DNA of 64,000 nt from Terriglobales bacterium (GTDB lineage: Bacteria > Acidobacteriota > Terriglobia > Terriglobales > Acidobacteriaceae). Below the pieces are notes generated by a model that was not told where the DNA came from, did no database searches, and was given only the letters and a program-made list of their open reading frames with translations. Shown here piece by piece: positions 60,087 to 64,000 of this stretch. Made by a program: the position numbers and the translations under genes. The stretch covers positions 186,001 to 250,000 of the forward strand of contig JAOAPE010000011.1 in assembly GCA_025462725.1 (NCBI GenBank), given 5' to 3'. Every line of letters begins with the position of its first letter. The first letter of the stretch is position 1.

Positions 60087-61835
60087 TCAGATCAGTTCGC
60101 GAATTTTTTGTCCAATAGCTTCCTTGGCGATGTCCACGCGATTAGGTTCGCCGCGCGCGAGTGATTCCGCGAAATGCAGCGCCTGCTCCACGGTGATTTT
60201 CGGAGGTAGTGGCGGAACGTTGGGGTCAACGACGGCTTCCAGCACAGCAGGGCCGGGAGTGTTGAGAAATGACTCGATGATGTTGCCGCAATCGGCGGGA
60301 TCTTCGGCGGTGAATCCCGCGGCGCCCATCGCATGGGCAATGGCGGCGAAGTCGATAGGTTGCAAGTCGCATCCGAATTCGGGATTGCCGAGGAAGACCA
60401 TTTGCTCCCACTTGATCTGTCCGAGAGTGTTGTTCTTGATGATCACGACTTTGATCGGAAGCTGATATTTCACAGCAGTCGCAACTTCGGCCATGAGCAT
60501 GGAGAAGCCACCGTCGCCGACAAAGGCGACGACCTGGCGATCGGGATATGCAGCTTGCGCGCCGATGGCGTAGGGAAGCCCGTTGGCCATGCTGGCGAGA
60601 TTTCCGGAGAGCGAATACATCTGTCCGCGGCGAGCGGGAATTTCTTGCGCGAACCAGGAGGTGATGGTGCCGCTGTCGGCAACAACGATGGCGTCATCGC
60701 GCAGACGCTTGCCCAGCTCCCAAGCGACGACTTGAGGCTTCATCGGCTTGTCATGATTGGTGCCACGCATCTCCATGACCTGCCACCACTCTTTCATTCC
60801 CTCTTGTGCCTTCCGCAAGAAGCTGCGGTCCTGATTGCGTTTCAGCAAGGGGATGAGTTCACGGAGTGTGCGATTACTGTCGCCGATCAGACCGACTTCA
60901 ACGGGGTATCGCAAGCCAATGCGCTTGGGGTCGAGTTCAATCTGGATGGCGCGCACTTTGCCCGGCTTGGGATAGAACTCGAGATAAGGGAAGGAAGAGC
61001 CGACCACTAATAAGGTGTCGCATTCTTCCATTGCCTCCTGCGAAGGCTTGGTGCCGAGAAGCCCGATGCCGCCCGTTGTATAAGGACTGTGGTCAGGAAC
61101 AGCGGCCTTACCGAGCAGGGCTTTGACGATGGGCGCACCGAGCATCTCGGCGATTTCTTCGAGGGAATCAGTGGCGTCAAGGGCACCGCGTCCGGCGAGA
61201 ATCGCGATGCGCTTGCCGTTGTTCAGAATGTCAGCTGCGTGGTTGAGGGAATTGTCATCGGGCAGACGAGCGGAGCGCGCGTAGGTATCAGAGCTGTGGT
61301 GTGGGACATTGCGCTGGCTGCGATGCTTGCTGTCGAGCTTGAACTCCTGCATGTCCGTGGGGAAAGTGATGTGCGCCACTCCGCGATATGCGAGCGCGGT
61401 GCGGCAAGCCAGATCGACAAGGCTTTCGACATGCGTGGTGCCCATGACGCGCTCGTTGAAGACGGCAACGTCGGCAAAGACTTTGTCGAGCTGGACGTCC
61501 TGCTGCTGCATGGTGCCGATGAGATCGTGAAACGCCATGCCGGTAAGAGCGAGCACGGGCTGGCCATCCATCTTCGCGTCATAGAGTCCGTTCAAGAGGT
61601 GAATGCCACCTGGGCCGGAGGTGGCGAGACACACGCCCAACCTTCCGGTGAACTTTGCATAGGCACACGCCATGAACGCGGCGGATTCTTCGTGGCGAAC
61701 CTGAATAAAGCGGATGCGATCCTGATGTGTGCGTAGCGCTTCCATGATGCCGTTGATGCCGTCGCCAGGAAGTCCGAAGACGGTGTCCACTCCCCAATCA
61801 ATAAGCCTTTCGATGAGAACGTCTGCAGTAGTCAT
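60087..61835 (-). CDS. ThDP-dependent pyruvate oxidase / acetolactate-synthase-like enzyme
   Basis: 582 residues from the ATG at 61835 (AAGGTG seven bases upstream); the frame upstream to 62060 is rejected. Three domains: Pyr (1-165) with the catalytic Glu in VRHEESAAF, a middle domain, and PP (about 375-545) with GDGGFSMLMAEVATAVKYQL ending in KNN, the thiamin-diphosphate motif. Overall it resembles PoxB and unnamed ThDP enzymes common in soil bacteria. It would decarboxylate pyruvate, passing electrons to a quinone or making acetolactate; I cannot separate these. The C-terminal membrane-binding helix of PoxB is not clearly present. Confidence 0.85.
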   Translation of the reverse strand: MTTADVLIERLIDWGVDTVFGLPGDGINGIMEALRTHQDRIRFIQVRHEESAAFMACAYAKFTGRLGVCLATSGPGGIHLLNGLYDAKMDGQPVLALTGMAFHDLIGTMQQQDVQLDKVFADVAVFNERVMGTTHVESLVDLACRTALAYRGVAHITFPTDMQEFKLDSKHRSQRNVPHHSSDTYARSARLPDDNSLNHAADILNNGKRIAILAGRGALDATDSLEEIAEMLGAPIVKALLGKAAVPDHSPYTTGGIGLLGTKPSQEAMEECDTLLVVGSSFPYLEFYPKPGKVRAIQIELDPKRIGLRYPVEVGLIGDSNRTLRELIPLLKRNQDRSFLRKAQEGMKEWWQVMEMRGTNHDKPMKPQVVAWELGKRLRDDAIVVADSGTITSWFAQEIPARRGQMYSLSGNLASMANGLPYAIGAQAAYPDRQVVAFVGDGGFSMLMAEVATAVKYQLPIKVVIIKNNTLGQIKWEQMVFLGNPEFGCDLQPIDFAAIAHAMGAAGFTAEDPADCGNIIESFLNTPGPAVLEAVVDPNVPPLPPKITVEQALHFAESLARGEPNRVDIAKEAIGQKIRELI

Positions 61836-62019
61836 GGGTACACCTTGCGAGCGGAATTCGGAGCAATGTGGGTTGAGATGCGCGGCATCTTGCGTGGGTG
61901 CGCCTTGAGGAGCCGGGGACTGTTTGTGAGAGGAAAATCGTGCTACTTTCGTTGGCGGTTTGGGTTTAAGCAGCCACGCCGTGCTTTGCACATTTGAACT
62001 TCCGGTTTTGAGGTGTCCA

Positions 62020-62739
62020 GTGAGAATCATGCACGCAGTTTTTGCAGTGATATTTTCCATCTGCGCGTTTGCGCAGGAGCAAACGTCTGCTGCGCCAGCA
62101 GCGCAACAAGGCCGTCAAGACAGAGGCCAGAGGTTTCCGGGTGCTCGCGGAGGAGGAGGCGGATTTCTGGGAAACGGGACAAGCGGAACCATTTCCGAGA
62201 TCAAGGGCAACGTGCTTACGCTAAAGGGCGCTGAAGGCAAGACCTTCGCCGTAAAAATCGGTGACAACGCCAGATTGATCGGAAAAGATCGGGCGCAGAT
62301 ATCACTAAAGGATCTAAAGGTTGGAGATTATGCGACTGCAGGTGGACAGCCGGGCACCGATGGCGTGATTGAAGCGCGAGTCGTGATGCTGATGGATGAA
62401 GAGGCAGTGAAGCGCATGAAAGATGCGCAAGCCAACATGGGCAAAACGATGATAGCGGGCGAAGTGAAAGGGATCAACGAAACGAAGATCACGGTGCAGC
62501 GAATGGATGGGCAGACACAGGTGATCGAGGTGGATGAGAACACGTCCCTGAAGAAGATGGGCGAGAGCATCACTCTGGCAGACATCAAAGTGGGCGATCG
62601 AATCTCCGGGCCTGGGGAATTGAAAGGTGGAGTGTTCGTTGCGAAAGAACTGCGAGTAGGGCAGATGGGCGCTGGAGGACAACAAAGACGTTCAGGCCAG
62701 ATGGACCGACCAGCAGAAAGCAAGCCTGACAAACCGTAA
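62020..62739 (+). CDS. Exported DUF5666-domain protein
   Basis: 239 residues from GTG 62020 (AGGTG a few bases upstream) or ATG 62029; both give a signal peptide ending in FSICAFAQ. Two DUF5666-type beta domains follow: about 60-130 (GTISEIKGNVLTLKGAEGKT, DLKVGDYATAGG) and 145-215 (GEVKGINETKITVQRMDGQT, DIKVGDRISGPG). A Gly/Arg-rich segment lies between signal and first domain. The function is unknown. The stop overlaps the start of the receptor-like gene (TAATG), so the two are co-translated. Confidence 0.75.
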   Translation: MRIMHAVFAVIFSICAFAQEQTSAAPAAQQGRQDRGQRFPGARGGGGGFLGNGTSGTISEIKGNVLTLKGAEGKTFAVKIGDNARLIGKDRAQISLKDLKVGDYATAGGQPGTDGVIEARVVMLMDEEAVKRMKDAQANMGKTMIAGEVKGINETKITVQRMDGQTQVIEVDENTSLKKMGESITLADIKVGDRISGPGELKGGVFVAKELRVGQMGAGGQQRRSGQMDRPAESKPDKP

Positions 62740-64000
62740 TGCAAGAATCCCTCAAAATTTTGGGCATGGTTGGAGCGTGCGCGATGACGCTCACGCAGGC
62801 GCTCGCGCAGCAGAGTGCGCCGACACAGGTCGCTGAGGCTTCTGCGGTGGTGGCAAAGGCGCCGGGAAAAATTGTGGGGTCAGTAAAGTCAGGTGGCGTT
62901 CCGCTGCCGGGCGTTGCTGTTTCCGCAGCGAACACGCTTACAGGAAAGAAAGTATTCACGGCAACTGCGGCAGATGGGAGTTTTTCAATCCCCATTGCGA
63001 GCAGAGGGCGATGGGTGGTGCGCGCAGAACTAGCAGCATTCGCGCCGATCACGAAAGAGATCGTATTCAGCGCGGAGACGCTGGGCACAACTCAGCAGGC
63101 TGACCTTGAAATGATCCTGCTCTCACGTCAGCAGAAGATACAAGACCAACAGCAGACGCAATCGGCCGAGCAGCAGATCGCGAATGCGGTCGCGAGCGGT
63201 GGGTTCCAGAATCTTGGATTAACGCAGTCAGAAGCGATCACCGGAAACGAAAACAGCGCGGGCGGCGCAGGGCAACAGCAAAGTAATGGGGAATCGCTGG
63301 CAAACGCCATGCCCGTGGCGGCGATGGGCGGAAACGCTGCGGCGGATTCCGTGTCCGTCACAGGCAACATGGGGCGCACGGAGAACTTCAGCTTCGATGA
63401 AGGTGAACTCCGGCAGCGCATGGATGATGCGCGCGCTCAAGGTGGAGCGTTCCAGATCGGCGGCAACCAAGGTCAGTTCGGTGGCGGTGGAGGCGGTGGT
63501 GGCTTCGGTGGCGGTCCGGGTGGCGGCGGGATAACGATCGCTGGCGCGGGCGGTGCAGGTGGAAGATTCCGGGGCATTGACATCAACAAACCGCATGGGC
63601 AGCTTTATTACAACTTCGGGAATTCGGCGCTAGATGCGCGTCCGTATTCGCTCAACGGAGTCGGGGCAGAGAAGCCCAGTTATTCGCAAAGCCGATACGG
63701 CGCGACGATTGGCGGGCCGCTGAATATCCCACATATATATGAGGGCGGCACCAAGACAATGTACTTCCTCAACTATGTGGGGCAAACGGTTGCAAATCCT
63801 TTCGACGTGTTCGCAACCGTGCCGACGCTGCTAGAGCGGAGTGGGGATTTTTCGCAGACGCGTATCCGCAGCGGAGTGAATGCGGGAAACTTTGTGACGA
63901 TTTACGACCCGGTCACGCATTTGCCTATTCCGGGAAATAAGTTGACGTCGATCAATCCGGCGGCGCAGGGATTGCTGAGTTTTTTTCCGCTGCCGAACCA
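62739..64000 (+). CDS. TonB-receptor-like protein with carboxypeptidase-regulatory-like domain, 3' truncated
   Basis: Open from ATG 62739 to the window end, 420 codons so far. Signal peptide (MTLTQALAQ about 16-24). A CarboxypepD_reg-like domain covers about 45-125 (KIVGSVKSGGVPLPGVAVSA, DGSFSIPIASRGRW). Then comes a Gln/Ala-rich stretch, a segment with FSFDEGELRQRMDDAR and a Gly-rich run. From about 285 it reads like the post-plug part of an Oar-type barrel: SRYGATIGGPLNIP, MYFLNYVGQTVANPFD and SINPAAQGLLSFFPLPN at the end. A canonical plug such as ALNGRNW is not visible. Confidence 0.8.
   Translation, partial: MQESLKILGMVGACAMTLTQALAQQSAPTQVAEASAVVAKAPGKIVGSVKSGGVPLPGVAVSAANTLTGKKVFTATAADGSFSIPIASRGRWVVRAELAAFAPITKEIVFSAETLGTTQQADLEMILLSRQQKIQDQQQTQSAEQQIANAVASGGFQNLGLTQSEAITGNENSAGGAGQQQSNGESLANAMPVAAMGGNAAADSVSVTGNMGRTENFSFDEGELRQRMDDARAQGGAFQIGGNQGQFGGGGGGGGFGGGPGGGGITIAGAGGAGGRFRGIDINKPHGQLYYNFGNSALDARPYSLNGVGAEKPSYSQSRYGATIGGPLNIPHIYEGGTKTMYFLNYVGQTVANPFDVFATVPTLLERSGDFSQTRIRSGVNAGNFVTIYDPVTHLPIPGNKLTSINPAAQGLLSFFPLPN

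Overview
The window looks like a chromosomal segment of an Acidobacteriota bacterium, probably class Terriglobia. The evidence is the mix of families: large Oar-type TonB-dependent receptors with a carboxypeptidase-regulatory-like domain, a VWFA-related domain protein of the kind seen mainly in this phylum, tandem stand-alone TonB-family transducers, and a BNR/sortilin-type repeat protein. The sequence is moderately GC-rich, and intergenic gaps carry many short dispersed repeats. I found no rRNA, tRNA, CRISPR array, prophage or complete insertion sequence. The assignment rests on recognised families, not on a marker gene.

Layout. 1-4.7 kb: the end of a CBS-domain protein, two tandem TonB-family transducers, a FecR-like exported protein and an exported M20 amidohydrolase. 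4.8-16 kb: housekeeping and stress genes: soluble transhydrogenase (sthA), an exported M24 peptidase, trpE and trpG separated by an inserted four-helix-bundle gene, a PilZ protein, a truncated haemoglobin, a LuxR-type response regulator, a serine hydrolase, a sulfite-oxidase-fold molybdoenzyme with its membrane cytochrome b, and two small exported proteins. 16-24 kb: a 1197-residue TonB receptor, an amino-acid permease divergent from a Rieske oxygenase, and an Ig-like surface lipoprotein. 24.4-31.3 kb: a five-gene export operon with three HlyD-type adaptors, one MacB-like permease and one TolC-like channel but no ATPase gene. 31-37.5 kb: exported rhodanese, a small recombinase-domain-like protein, a 1152-residue BNR/sortilin protein and an esterase.

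The most coherent system is the aerobic benzoyl-CoA (box) pathway at 39.7-49.7 kb. The regulator boxR (XRE plus shikimate-kinase-like domain) diverges from a flavodoxin-boxZ-thioesterase unit. Downstream lie a TauE/SafE permease, an aquaporin-arsenate reductase fusion, and boxC-boxB followed by an adrenodoxin-reductase-type flavoprotein. The usual BoxA reductase is absent. I infer that the reductase and flavodoxin feed electrons to the BoxB epoxidase. Three TGCA motifs sit on the boxC core promoter and could be a BoxR operator.

50-64 kb is an accessory region: a Tyr/Gln/Gly-rich exported protein with three long repeats, a VWFA-type protein, several small cysteine-rich proteins, a membrane protein with an internal duplication coupled to a DUF2127 protein, a GH1-like glycosidase, a radical SAM protein, an amidase broken by a frameshift, a ThDP-dependent pyruvate-oxidase-like enzyme, and a DUF5666 protein translationally coupled to a TonB-receptor-like gene that runs off the end.

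A theme across the window is a family of intergenic arrays with a strict 7-bp period but a different unit at each locus. They mostly start at or just after stop codons. Two of them, in inverted orientation, bracket the gene inserted between trpE and trpG.
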